From: CAZHGD01 sp964531735 | GTDB lineage: Bacteria > Armatimonadota > UBA10988 | Length of the DNA stretch: 51,715 nt | Direction of reading: 5' to 3' | Assembly (NCBI GenBank): GCA_964531735.1 | Contig: CAZHGD010000036.1 | Coordinates: 1-51,715 of the forward strand | Shown here: piece by piece, positions 29,654 through 40,648 of the stretch | Layout: every line of letters starts with the position of its first letter | How positions within the stretch are numbered: the first letter of the stretch is position 1 | Made by a program: the position numbers and the translations under genes | The notes under the pieces: generated by a model | Seen by the model: only the letters and a program-made list of their open reading frames with translations | Told to the model about the DNA's origin: nothing | The model's database searches: none

Positions 29654-32600
29654 ATGGCGGACCAGGTGGGCTCGGGTGAGGTCAGCGTAGACCGCCGCCG
29701 GTGGCGCCGGCGGCCAAGCCGTCGCACGCGCCTGTGGCTGGTGCTGGTCGGCGCGCTGCTGGTGCAGGCGGCGGCACTGCTCGGCGGGCTCGGCTGGTTC
29801 GGCTGGCGCGAGGCGCGCGCCGGCGACCAGGCCGACAGCCATCGCGACGCCGAGACCGCCGTGCGGGCCGTCAACAACGCCTTGGCGCAGCTCTCCCTGG
29901 TGGCCGCCCACGTCGCGTCCGGCGCGCCTGACCCGGCCTCGGAACTGCACTGGTTCGATCTCGAACTGTGGCTCGACGCCGCCGGCCAGCCCGTGGTGGC
30001 GCGGCGCTTCGACGGCGACCAGCGGACGGCCCGGCCACTCGACCCGGCGATCACGCGCCACCTGCTGCAACGTCCGGCGCTGAGCGGTCGCCATCGGGCG
30101 GCGCAGCCCACCACGGGCATCCTGACACTGCCCGACGGTGACTGCTGGCTGCTGGCCGCGCAGCCGGTGCGCGAGTCCGGTCGGCCCGCCGGCGGCGTGG
30201 TCCTGCTCGGGCAGCGGTTGGCCGGCCGACTGGCCGCGCGGCTGGCCGATCAGGCCGGTCGGCCGGTGGCAGCCAAGCCGGTCGAGGATGCCAGTGTCCC
30301 GGTCGACGTGCGGGCGGAACTGAACGCCGCCGGCCCGGCGCCGCTGGTGGTCACGCGCCGGCAGGCCACCGTACTGACCAGCTATGCGGTGCTGGCCGGG
30401 CTCGACGGCCGCCCGGCGTTGTGCCTGGTGACGAGCACCCCGGCGCGCCACCTGGTGCTGCTGCGCCAGCGGCTCCAGACCGTCGCCATCGCCCTCGCCG
30501 GCTTGGCCGTGCTGTGCGTGGTCGCGGTGCAGTGGGCCTGCCAGCGACTGCTCTGGCGGCCCCTGGCGTTGGTGGCCGAATACCTGCGGGCCGCCACGCC
30601 CGGCGACGCGGCGGCGCCGCCACCGGTGACCGGCGACGACGCGCTGGCGGCGGCCTGTACCGCGGCCGGCGACCTGCTCGCGGCGACCGCCCAGGAGCTG
30701 CGCCGGCGCGCGGCCCGGACCGAGGAGCTGCAGGTCAGCCAGGAGGTGCTGCAGGCCCAGAACCGAGTGCTCGCCGGCCTGGCGCGTGACCCGCTGGTCT
30801 GGTCCGGCGACCTGTCGCAAGCGCTCCCGCGGCTGACCGAAGCCATGGCCGCGGCGACCGGCGTGGAGCGCTGCGGCATCTGGCTGAGCGAGGGGCCTGA
30901 CGGTTCGCTGCGCTGTGCCGATCTCTACCACCGTGAGACGGACCGGCACACGCGTGGCGAGGTGGTGCCCGGCGACCTCGCCGCTTACGAGGCGACCATG
31001 GACGACGAGCTGCTGGTCGCGGTGGACGATACGACCACGGATCCGCGCGTGGCCGGCATCTACGACAGCTACTGCCGCCCGCTGGGCATCGGGGCGATGC
31101 TCGATGCGCCGATCCGCATCGGCGACCGCCAACTCGGCGTGATCTGCCACGAGCACGTCGGCGGCCCGCACCACTGGAGCTACGACGACTGGGCCATGGC
31201 CCGTGCGATCGCCGCCCAGGTCGCCCTGGTGCTGCAGGCGGCCGAGGAGCGCCAGGCCGAGGCCGAACTGCGCTCGAGTGAGCAACGCCACCGCGCCTAT
31301 GTGACCAGCTTCCCCGGCGGCATCATCGTCCTGGATTCGGCCGGCCGCATCGTCGAGAGCAACGACGAGGTCACCGCCCGCACCGGTATCACCGGCGAGG
31401 TCTGCCGCGGACGCCATTTCACGCTCCTGCTGCCGCCGGAAGTCCATGGGCAGGCGCTCGAGTGGTTCGAGACGCTACGCCGGCTGGGCCGGCACTCCGG
31501 CGAGTTCGTCTACTGCACCGCCGACGGCGGCGAGGGCTTCGTCGAGGTCACCGCAGTCAGCCTGGACGCCGACCGCTTCCTGGGCTTCCTGGTCGAGGTG
31601 ACCGACCGGGTCCGCGCGATCCACGCGCTGCAGGACAGCATGGCCGAGCTGCGCGAGCTCTATCAGGCCATGACCGAGGCCGTGGTGGTGCACGAGATCG
31701 TCTACGACGCGCGCGGCTTGCCCAGCGACTACCGCATCCTGAGCGCCAACCCGGCCTTCACCAGCGCCACCGGCGTGAGCGTCAGGAACGCGGTCGGGGC
31801 CTTGGCCTCACAGCTCTACGGCACCGGCACGGCCCCGTACCTGGAGACCTACGCGCGGGTCGCCCACACCGGCGAGCCCGTCCGCTTCGAGACCTACTTC
31901 GAGCCGCTGGACCGGCACTTCAGCGTGACGGTCTTTTCGCCGGTGGCCGGCCGCTTCGCGACGGTCACCAGCGACATCACCGCGCACCGCCGCGCGGTCG
32001 AGGCGCTACGCGAGAGCGAGGCGGCCTACCGCGCGCTGACGGAGCACTCCGACGACCTGGTCGCGCGGTTCGACACCGACTGCCGCATCGTCTACATCAG
32101 CCCGGCCGTGCGGCTCCTCAGCGACCGGACGCCGCAGTCGTGCCACGGGCTCACCATCGGCGAGGCGGCCCTGGCGAGCGACGCCGAGGCGGCCCTGGTG
32201 GAGACCGAGCTGCGGCGCGTGTTCCGCACCGGTGAGCGGCTGGTCAACACCATCGAGATGACCGGGCCACGCGGCAAGCTGCTGCTCGACTGGCGCCTGT
32301 TCCCAGAATTCAGCCCCGACGGCGCGGTGCAGACCGTGCTCTCCACCGCCCGCGACATCACCGCCTTCAAGCACGCTCAAGACGAGCGCGAGCGGCTCGC
32401 CGAGCAGGTCCGCCAAGCGAGCAAGATGGAAGCCCTGGGGCAGTTGGCCGGCGGCGTAGCGCACGACTTCAACAACCTGCTGACCACCATCATCGGCTAC
32501 ATCGATCTGGCTCGCGAGGCACCTGGCATGAGCACCATGGGTGCCGAAGACCTGCAGACGGCGCGGCGCGCCGCCGATCGGGCGGCGGCCCTGACCCGCC

Positions 32601-33559
32601 AGTTGCTGGCCTTCAGCCGGCGGCAACTGGCCGATCCGCGCGTGCTCGACCTCAACGAGGTGGTCAGCAGCATGCAGAAGATGCTCTGCCGCCTGCTGTC
32701 CGAAGGGATCGAGCTCACCTGCGCGCTCCACCCGCAGCCGTGCGTGGTGCTCATGGACCCCGGTCAGGTGGAGCAGGTGTTGATGAACCTGGTCGTCAAC
32801 AGCCGTGCCGCCATGCCACAGGGCGGCTGCATCACCATCCGCACGCAGCGGGCCGACCTGTCGGCCGCCGACCTCGCCGCCGCGCCCGACCTGGCCCCCG
32901 GGCCCTACGCCCGGCTGGCCGTTGAGGATACCGGTGTGGGCATGAGCGAAGCAACGCGCATGCGCGTCTTCGAGCCGTTCTTCACGACCAAGCCCGCCGG
33001 TGAGGGCACCGGCCTCGGCCTGGCCACCGTCTACGGGATCGTCCGACAGAACGCCGGCCACATCACCGTCGATAGCGCCCCGGGACGCGGAACCGTGTTC
33101 GGCATCTACTTGCCGCTGGCCGCCGAGGCCCCGCTGCCGGTGGCGACGGCGCCGGGGCGCACGCCTGACCTGCGCGGCACCGAGACCATCCTGCTGGTCG
33201 AAGACGAAGACAGCGTGCGCACGTTGTCGCGACGCTTGCTCGAGGCGCAAGGCTACCACGTGGCCGAGGCGGCCAACGGCCCGGCGGCCATTCGGATCGC
33301 CGACGACCTCGACGGCCAGTTCGACCTGCTGCTCACCGACGTGGTCATGCCCAGCATGAGCGGCGCCGAGTTGGCCGACCGGCTGCGGGCGCGCTGGCCG
33401 CAGATCGGCGTGCTGTTCGTCTCGGGCTACCCCGAGAGCATCATCAGCGAACAGGGCGTGGTCCGCCCGGATATCGACTTCCTGCCGAAGCCGTTCAGCC
33501 CCACCGGCCTGATCGAGCGCGTACGCCAGGCGCTGGATCGCCGCGACGGCGGTGGCTGA
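29654..33559 (+). CDS. PAS/GAF hybrid sensor histidine kinase with C-terminal REC
   Basis: This is a 1301-aa membrane kinase. The order is: TM1 (about 27-48); an extracytoplasmic sensor region of unrecognised family (about 50-275); TM2 (about 276-296); a linker; GAF (about 378-532); three PAS domains (about 540-655, 660-780, 785-905); an NtrB-like HisKA with H937 in GGVAHDFNN; HATPase with DTGVGM and GEGTGLGLATV (about 1032-1155); and REC with D1229 in LLLTDVVMP. It lacks HPt and any output domain, so the phosphate probably goes to a separate HPt or response regulator outside the window. It is 50 bp downstream of the transporter-like gene and may be co-transcribed with it. ATG 29654 has only a weak AGGTAGG upstream. 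Confidence 0.93.
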   Translation: MADQVGSGEVSVDRRRWRRRPSRRTRLWLVLVGALLVQAAALLGGLGWFGWREARAGDQADSHRDAETAVRAVNNALAQLSLVAAHVASGAPDPASELHWFDLELWLDAAGQPVVARRFDGDQRTARPLDPAITRHLLQRPALSGRHRAAQPTTGILTLPDGDCWLLAAQPVRESGRPAGGVVLLGQRLAGRLAARLADQAGRPVAAKPVEDASVPVDVRAELNAAGPAPLVVTRRQATVLTSYAVLAGLDGRPALCLVTSTPARHLVLLRQRLQTVAIALAGLAVLCVVAVQWACQRLLWRPLALVAEYLRAATPGDAAAPPPVTGDDALAAACTAAGDLLAATAQELRRRAARTEELQVSQEVLQAQNRVLAGLARDPLVWSGDLSQALPRLTEAMAAATGVERCGIWLSEGPDGSLRCADLYHRETDRHTRGEVVPGDLAAYEATMDDELLVAVDDTTTDPRVAGIYDSYCRPLGIGAMLDAPIRIGDRQLGVICHEHVGGPHHWSYDDWAMARAIAAQVALVLQAAEERQAEAELRSSEQRHRAYVTSFPGGIIVLDSAGRIVESNDEVTARTGITGEVCRGRHFTLLLPPEVHGQALEWFETLRRLGRHSGEFVYCTADGGEGFVEVTAVSLDADRFLGFLVEVTDRVRAIHALQDSMAELRELYQAMTEAVVVHEIVYDARGLPSDYRILSANPAFTSATGVSVRNAVGALASQLYGTGTAPYLETYARVAHTGEPVRFETYFEPLDRHFSVTVFSPVAGRFATVTSDITAHRRAVEALRESEAAYRALTEHSDDLVARFDTDCRIVYISPAVRLLSDRTPQSCHGLTIGEAALASDAEAALVETELRRVFRTGERLVNTIEMTGPRGKLLLDWRLFPEFSPDGAVQTVLSTARDITAFKHAQDERERLAEQVRQASKMEALGQLAGGVAHDFNNLLTTIIGYIDLAREAPGMSTMGAEDLQTARRAADRAAALTRQLLAFSRRQLADPRVLDLNEVVSSMQKMLCRLLSEGIELTCALHPQPCVVLMDPGQVEQVLMNLVVNSRAAMPQGGCITIRTQRADLSAADLAAAPDLAPGPYARLAVEDTGVGMSEATRMRVFEPFFTTKPAGEGTGLGLATVYGIVRQNAGHITVDSAPGRGTVFGIYLPLAAEAPLPVATAPGRTPDLRGTETILLVEDEDSVRTLSRRLLEAQGYHVAEAANGPAAIRIADDLDGQFDLLLTDVVMPSMSGAELADRLRARWPQIGVLFVSGYPESIISEQGVVRPDIDFLPKPFSPTGLIERVRQALDRRDGGG

Positions 33560-33577
33560 AGCCCCGGCAGGCCCGTC

Positions 33578-33606
33578 TGGCCAACTAGCGGCGGCGGCGT
33601 TAGAAT
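33578..33606 (+). promoter_or_regulatory. Candidate sigma-70 promoter for acnA
   Basis: TAGAAT at 33601-33606 matches the -10 consensus at five of six positions. TGGCCA lies 17 bp upstream as a weak -35. The acnA ATG is at 33664, giving a leader of about 50 nt. Confidence 0.4.
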
Positions 33607-33663
33607 GCCCTGCGAAGCCGCACCGGCCGGACCCCTCGCGGCTGACAGAACAGGCAAGGCACC

Positions 33664-36339
<2,676 letters not shown>

Positions 36340-36789
36340 TCGGCCCGCGCCGCCCCAGAACGAGCGCGGCCCAACAACCAGGGACGTCACCCGTATTTCG
36401 GCGGCGCATGCCGCACCATGTCGCTGCCGCAGGCATGGAAATAGGGGTGACGTCCCTGGTTGTTTCCGTCACCCGTATTTCGGCGGCGCATGCCGCACCA
36501 TGTCGCTGCCGCAGGCATGGAAATAGGGGTGACGTCCCTGGTTGTTTCATGTCGCTGCCGCGGGCATGGGAATAGGGGTGACGTCCCTGGTTGTTTGGGT
36601 GGCGGCGCTGGCTGTTGGCGGGCGGATGGCCGGAGGGGGAGGATTCCGCGGCCGGTGCCGAACTGGGGCTTGGGGGTGCGGAGCCGGTCTGGTGCTGCGT
36701 GCCCGCTGACGTTGCGAGGATCTGATGAACGGATGCTGTCTGCGCGGGTGTGAGTCGCTGGGGTGTGCGTGCGGCGGGGGGCGACGACC
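36340..36789. other. 450-bp non-coding gap with palindrome cluster
   Basis: This is the only gap over 300 bp. Positions 36373-36596 hold three tandem copies of a REP/MITE-like palindrome (separate entry). The remaining part, 36600-36789, is GC- and G-rich with no gene or clear promoter. Short open frames that cross the repeats merely translate the repeat unit and are not genes. Confidence 0.7.
36373..36596. repeat. Tandem REP/MITE-like palindromic elements (one complete, two 5'-truncated)
   Basis: The complete unit (36373-36465, 93 bp) has 20-bp perfect terminal arms: 36373-36392 starting AACAACCAGGG and 36445-36464 ending CCCTGGTTGTT. A further 7-bp near-match (GTATTTC / GAAATAG) continues the stem. 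Unit 2 (36467-36547) is an exact 81-bp copy of 36385-36465 lacking the first 12 bp. Unit 3 (36548-36596) is a 49-bp copy of the last half with two mismatches. Each unit ends in CCCTGGTTGTTT. The pattern fits a REP/RAYT- or MITE-type element that has been duplicated from its 3' end. No transposase is present in the window. Confidence 0.85.
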
Positions 36790-37799
36790 ATGAGTCGCAT
36801 CAAGATTGGCCAGATCGGCGTCGGGCACGAACATGCGTCGGGCATCATGTTGGCCTTGCGCAACCTGCCGGAGCAGTTCGAGATGGTCGGCGTGGTGGCC
36901 GAGCCGAGTCCCGGTTGGTATGACCAGAAGGCGTATGACGGCGTGCCATCGATGAGCGAGGCGGAGTTGTTCGCCGTGCCGGGCCTGCAGGCGGTGGCCG
37001 TCGAAACCAACATGCCGCTGCTGGCCGACACCGCCATCCGGTGCGCGGAGCGCGGGCTGCACCTCCACCTCGACAAGCCCGGCGGCGAGACCTTCGCGCC
37101 GTTCGCGCGGCTGGTCAACCTCTGTCGCGCCCGTGGCCTGGCGCTCCAGCTCGGCTACATGTACCGCAACAATCCGGCGGTGCAGTTCTGCCTCAACGCG
37201 CAGCGCCAGGGCTGGCTGGGCGACGTGTTCGAGGTCCATGTGGTGATGAGCCGCTGGGACGGTGACCCCTACCGCCGTTTCCTGGCCGACTACGCCGGCG
37301 GCGCGATGTACAACTTCGGCAGCCACCTGGTCGATCTGGTCGTCGCCCTGCTCGGCCGGCCCGACCGGGTCCACTCGTTCCAGAAGCAGACGCGCGGCGA
37401 CGGCCTCAACGACAACGGGCTGGCGGTACTGGAATACCCGCGCGCCACGGCCACCGTGCGCGCCTCGGTGGCCGAAGTGGACGGCATGAAGCACCGGCGG
37501 CTGATCATCTGCGGCACCAAGGGCACCGCCGAGATCTACCCGCTGGAGAAGGCCTGGGACCGCTACGCCACCGATCCGCTGCACGTGCGGCTGACGCTGC
37601 TGGAGGACACACCGGAGTATGCGGCCGGCACCCACCTGGTCGATGTCGGCGTGATGCACGGGCGCTATGAGACGCAGTTGCTGGAGTTGGCCGCGGTGAT
37701 CCGCGGCGAGCTGGTGAACCCCTACTCCTATGAGCACGAACTGCTGACGCAGGAGGTCCTGCTGGCGGCGGCCGGGTACGAAGTCTGGGGGCAGCCGCG

Positions 37800-37803
<4 letters not shown>
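36790..37803 (+). CDS. Gfo/Idh/MocA family oxidoreductase
   Basis: This is a 337-aa cytoplasmic NAD(P)-dependent dehydrogenase of the glucose-fructose oxidoreductase / inositol dehydrogenase family. The nucleotide-binding strand is IKIGQIGVGHEH (residues 4-15). The catalytic-lysine motif is HLDKP, a D-for-E variant of the usual EKP. The C-terminal sheet domain has AGGAMYNFGSHLVDL, the family's substrate-site histidine motif. Members oxidise sugars, cyclitols or glycosides, often at C3. ATG 36790 follows GGGGGGCGACGACC. The stop overlaps the start of the next gene by 4 bp (ATGA), so it is translationally coupled to the SDR. Confidence 0.92.
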
Positions 37804-38543
<740 letters not shown>

Positions 38544-38591
38544 GCACGAGGCCGGCGAGGTAACCGGACTGCCCGTATCGAAACCCAACCT

Positions 38592-38608
38592 GCCCGGCGC
38601 GGCCGGGC
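38592..38608 (+). promoter_or_regulatory. Short hairpin before the second SDR gene
   Basis: GCCCGGC (38592-38598) and GCCGGGC (38602-38608) form a 7-bp stem with a 3-nt loop. It ends about 20 nt before the SDR ATG at 38629, in the 85-bp gap between the two SDR genes. It could affect translation or partly uncouple the genes. This is observation only. Confidence 0.3.
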
Positions 38609-38628
38609 GTCTCGCAGGGAGAGCCGTC

Positions 38629-39369
38629 ATGAGATTCAAGGACCGCGTGGCCATCATCAGCGGCGCGGCGTCAGGCATGGGCCTGCGCAGCGCCGAGCGA
38701 CTGGCTGAGGAAGGCGCGCGAGTGGTCCTCACCGATGTCGACCCGGAGGCGGTCGCCGCGGCCGCCGACCGTATCGTCGCCGCCGGCGGCGAAGCCTGCG
38801 GGGTGCCGGTCGATGTGCGGTCGTACGAGCAGATCAGCGCCGCGGTCGACCAGGCCGTCGCGCGGTTCGGCTCGGTCGACATCCTGCTCAACTGCGCTGG
38901 CGGCGCATCCAGCCGGGTCAAGGGGCGCGCGGTGCCCTGGTACGAGCAGGATGTCGAGGTCATCGAGTGGGGGCTCGACGTCAATCTGAAGGGCGCCGTG
39001 CTGTTCGCGCGGGCGGTGTTCGGGCTGATGATGGCGCAGGGGCGCGGGATCGTCGTCAGCCTTGGTTCGGTTGACGGCGTGACCGGTTCGGGATGCGTGG
39101 ACTACGGCGCGGCGAAGCGCGGCATCGTGGGTTTGACCAAGTCGCTCGCGCTGGTCGGTGCGCCCCGCGGCGTGCGGGCCAACTGTGTCTCGCCCGGCCC
39201 AGTCCTGACGCGGCCCGAGATGGCCAACATGGCCACTCGCCTCGGCCGCGCGGCCGAGCCCGACGAGATCGTCACCATGATCCTCTACCTCTGTTCCGAT
39301 GACGCCGCTTTCGTCACCGGTCAGAACTTCGTGATCGACGGCGGCCGCAGCGTCGGCGCGATGGCGTAG
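38629..39369 (+). CDS. Short-chain dehydrogenase/reductase (SDR), second copy
   Basis: This 246-aa classical SDR has SGAASGMG (11-18) for cofactor binding, D in LTDVDPE, NCAGG in place of NNAG, a serine in LGSVDG, and the YGAAK pair near 157-161. The C-terminal VTGQNFVIDGGRSVG is typical. It is clearly diverged from the SDR just upstream, so the two probably catalyse different steps. ATG 38629 follows CAGGGAGAG. The next gene begins 19 bp after its stop with its own AAAGGAG site. Confidence 0.92.
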   Translation: MRFKDRVAIISGAASGMGLRSAERLAEEGARVVLTDVDPEAVAAAADRIVAAGGEACGVPVDVRSYEQISAAVDQAVARFGSVDILLNCAGGASSRVKGRAVPWYEQDVEVIEWGLDVNLKGAVLFARAVFGLMMAQGRGIVVSLGSVDGVTGSGCVDYGAAKRGIVGLTKSLALVGAPRGVRANCVSPGPVLTRPEMANMATRLGRAAEPDEIVTMILYLCSDDAAFVTGQNFVIDGGRSVGAMA

Positions 39370-39388
39370 CCGCAAAGGAGCCCGAAGG

Positions 39389-40549
39389 ATGAGCAGACAC
39401 TGGCGGGTCGGCATTCTCAAGGATATGTCCCAGATGGTCCTGGGGCTGCACGGCATGCACGTGGCGTTCCGCGGACTGCCCGATGTCGAGGTGATCGGCC
39501 TGGCCGACGCCAACACCGACAACCTGGCCGACAAGCTGGACCTGACCCAGGCTCAGCGACACTACCCGACGCTCGAAGCCATGCTCGCCGATGGCGCGCC
39601 GGACGTGGTGGTGCTCTGCAACCGGCATCCCTACGACCACTTGGCGCAAATCCAGGCCTGCGCCGAGGCGGGCTGCCACATCTACTGCGAGAAGCCGCTG
39701 GCCGCGACGCTGACCGAGGCCGACCGCATCGTGGCGCTGGCCGAGGAACACCGCATCGTCATCGGCATGGCCCACCCCTGCCGCAACGCACCGCCGTTCC
39801 GCACGCTGAAGCGCCTGGTCGAAGAGGGCGCCATCGGCCGTCCGCTAACCGTCTACGGCCGGGGCAAGTGCGACCATCGCGGCGGCGGCGAGGACCTGAT
39901 CGTCCTCGGCACGCACATCCTCGACTACGAGACCTGCCTGTTCGGTTCGCCGTCGCAGGTGTGGGCCGAGGTGACCACCGAGGGCCGGCCGATTGTCGCG
40001 ACCGACCGCGACAAGACGGTGGAGCCCATCGGCCCGGCCGCGGGCGACTCGATCTTCGCCTCGTTCCGCTTCGCGAACGAGGTGCGCGGTCTGTTCGAGA
40101 GCCGGCGCGGCCTGTTCGACCCGGCCACCGGCGTGATCCACATGGGCGTCACCGTCAGCGGCACCGAGGGTTCGCTGTCGCTGCGGTTCAAGGACCTGGC
40201 GCCGCCCGCGGCCAAGCTGCGGCTGAGCCGCTACCCCGGCCCGCCCGAGGACGAGTCGAGCTACCAAGACGTGCCGGTGACCGAGGACCGCGTGATCCCG
40301 GGCGCCGAGCCGCTGGACTACTCGGTCTGCGGCCGCGAGAGTGTGCCCACGGCGGTGCTGTTCATCGAGGCGGGCCGGTTCGCCGCCTGGGATCTGCTGC
40401 AGGCGATAGAAGAGGGCCGGCAGCCGAACTCGAGCGCCTACGACGCGCGCCGCACGCAGGAGATGCTCCAGGGCATCTACGCCTCGGCCCTCAGCGGCAG
40501 CGCGGTCGCGCTGCCCTTGGTCGAGCGAGCGCACCCCCTGGGCGAGTAG
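39389..40549 (+). CDS. Gfo/Idh/MocA family oxidoreductase, second copy
   Basis: This 386-aa oxidoreductase has the canonical EKP motif (IYCEKPLAAT, near residue 100) and a two-domain layout. RVGILKDMSQ at the N-terminus replaces the usual GxGxxG loop, so cofactor binding may be altered. The C-terminal domain has GGGEDLIVLGTHILDYETCLFG. It is not a close paralogue of the first Gfo/Idh/MocA gene (36790). AAAGGAG precedes the ATG by about 8-9 nt. Together these four genes form an oxidoreductase-SDR-SDR-oxidoreductase set. A two-step oxidise-and-reduce or epimerise route for sugars is the simplest reading. Confidence 0.9.
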   Translation: MSRHWRVGILKDMSQMVLGLHGMHVAFRGLPDVEVIGLADANTDNLADKLDLTQAQRHYPTLEAMLADGAPDVVVLCNRHPYDHLAQIQACAEAGCHIYCEKPLAATLTEADRIVALAEEHRIVIGMAHPCRNAPPFRTLKRLVEEGAIGRPLTVYGRGKCDHRGGGEDLIVLGTHILDYETCLFGSPSQVWAEVTTEGRPIVATDRDKTVEPIGPAAGDSIFASFRFANEVRGLFESRRGLFDPATGVIHMGVTVSGTEGSLSLRFKDLAPPAAKLRLSRYPGPPEDESSYQDVPVTEDRVIPGAEPLDYSVCGRESVPTAVLFIEAGRFAAWDLLQAIEEGRQPNSSAYDARRTQEMLQGIYASALSGSAVALPLVERAHPLGE

Positions 40550-40581
40550 CGTCCGTCGGCCGCTGACGACGAGGTGACGCG

Positions 40582-40615
40582 CACCGGTCGCGGAGGGATC
40601 CCGCCGCGACCGGTG
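40582..40615. repeat. Perfect 12-bp inverted repeat upstream of the LamG gene
   Basis: CACCGGTCGCGG (40582-40593) and CCGCGACCGGTG (40604-40615) flank a 10-nt loop that itself contains the palindrome GGGATCCC. It lies 33 nt after the oxidoreductase stop and 33 nt before the GTG start of the large secreted protein. It could be a terminator, an operator-like site or another dispersed palindrome. Confidence 0.55.
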
Positions 40616-40648
40616 AAACCGCGGGGCAACGCGCCGAGGAGGCTTGCT

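Noticed and set aside
27807..31447. Long minus-strand frames opposite the transporter-like and kinase genes
   Set aside because: The opposite strand encodes clear membrane segments and kinase motifs; the antisense frames show no domain.
36373..36596. Repeats considered as a CRISPR array
   Set aside because: The copies are adjacent with no variable spacers, and the unit is a long palindrome with progressive truncation. No cas gene is present.
36387..37118. Open frame crossing the repeats on the minus strand
   Set aside because: Its sequence is a translation of the repeat unit plus the antisense of the oxidoreductase gene.
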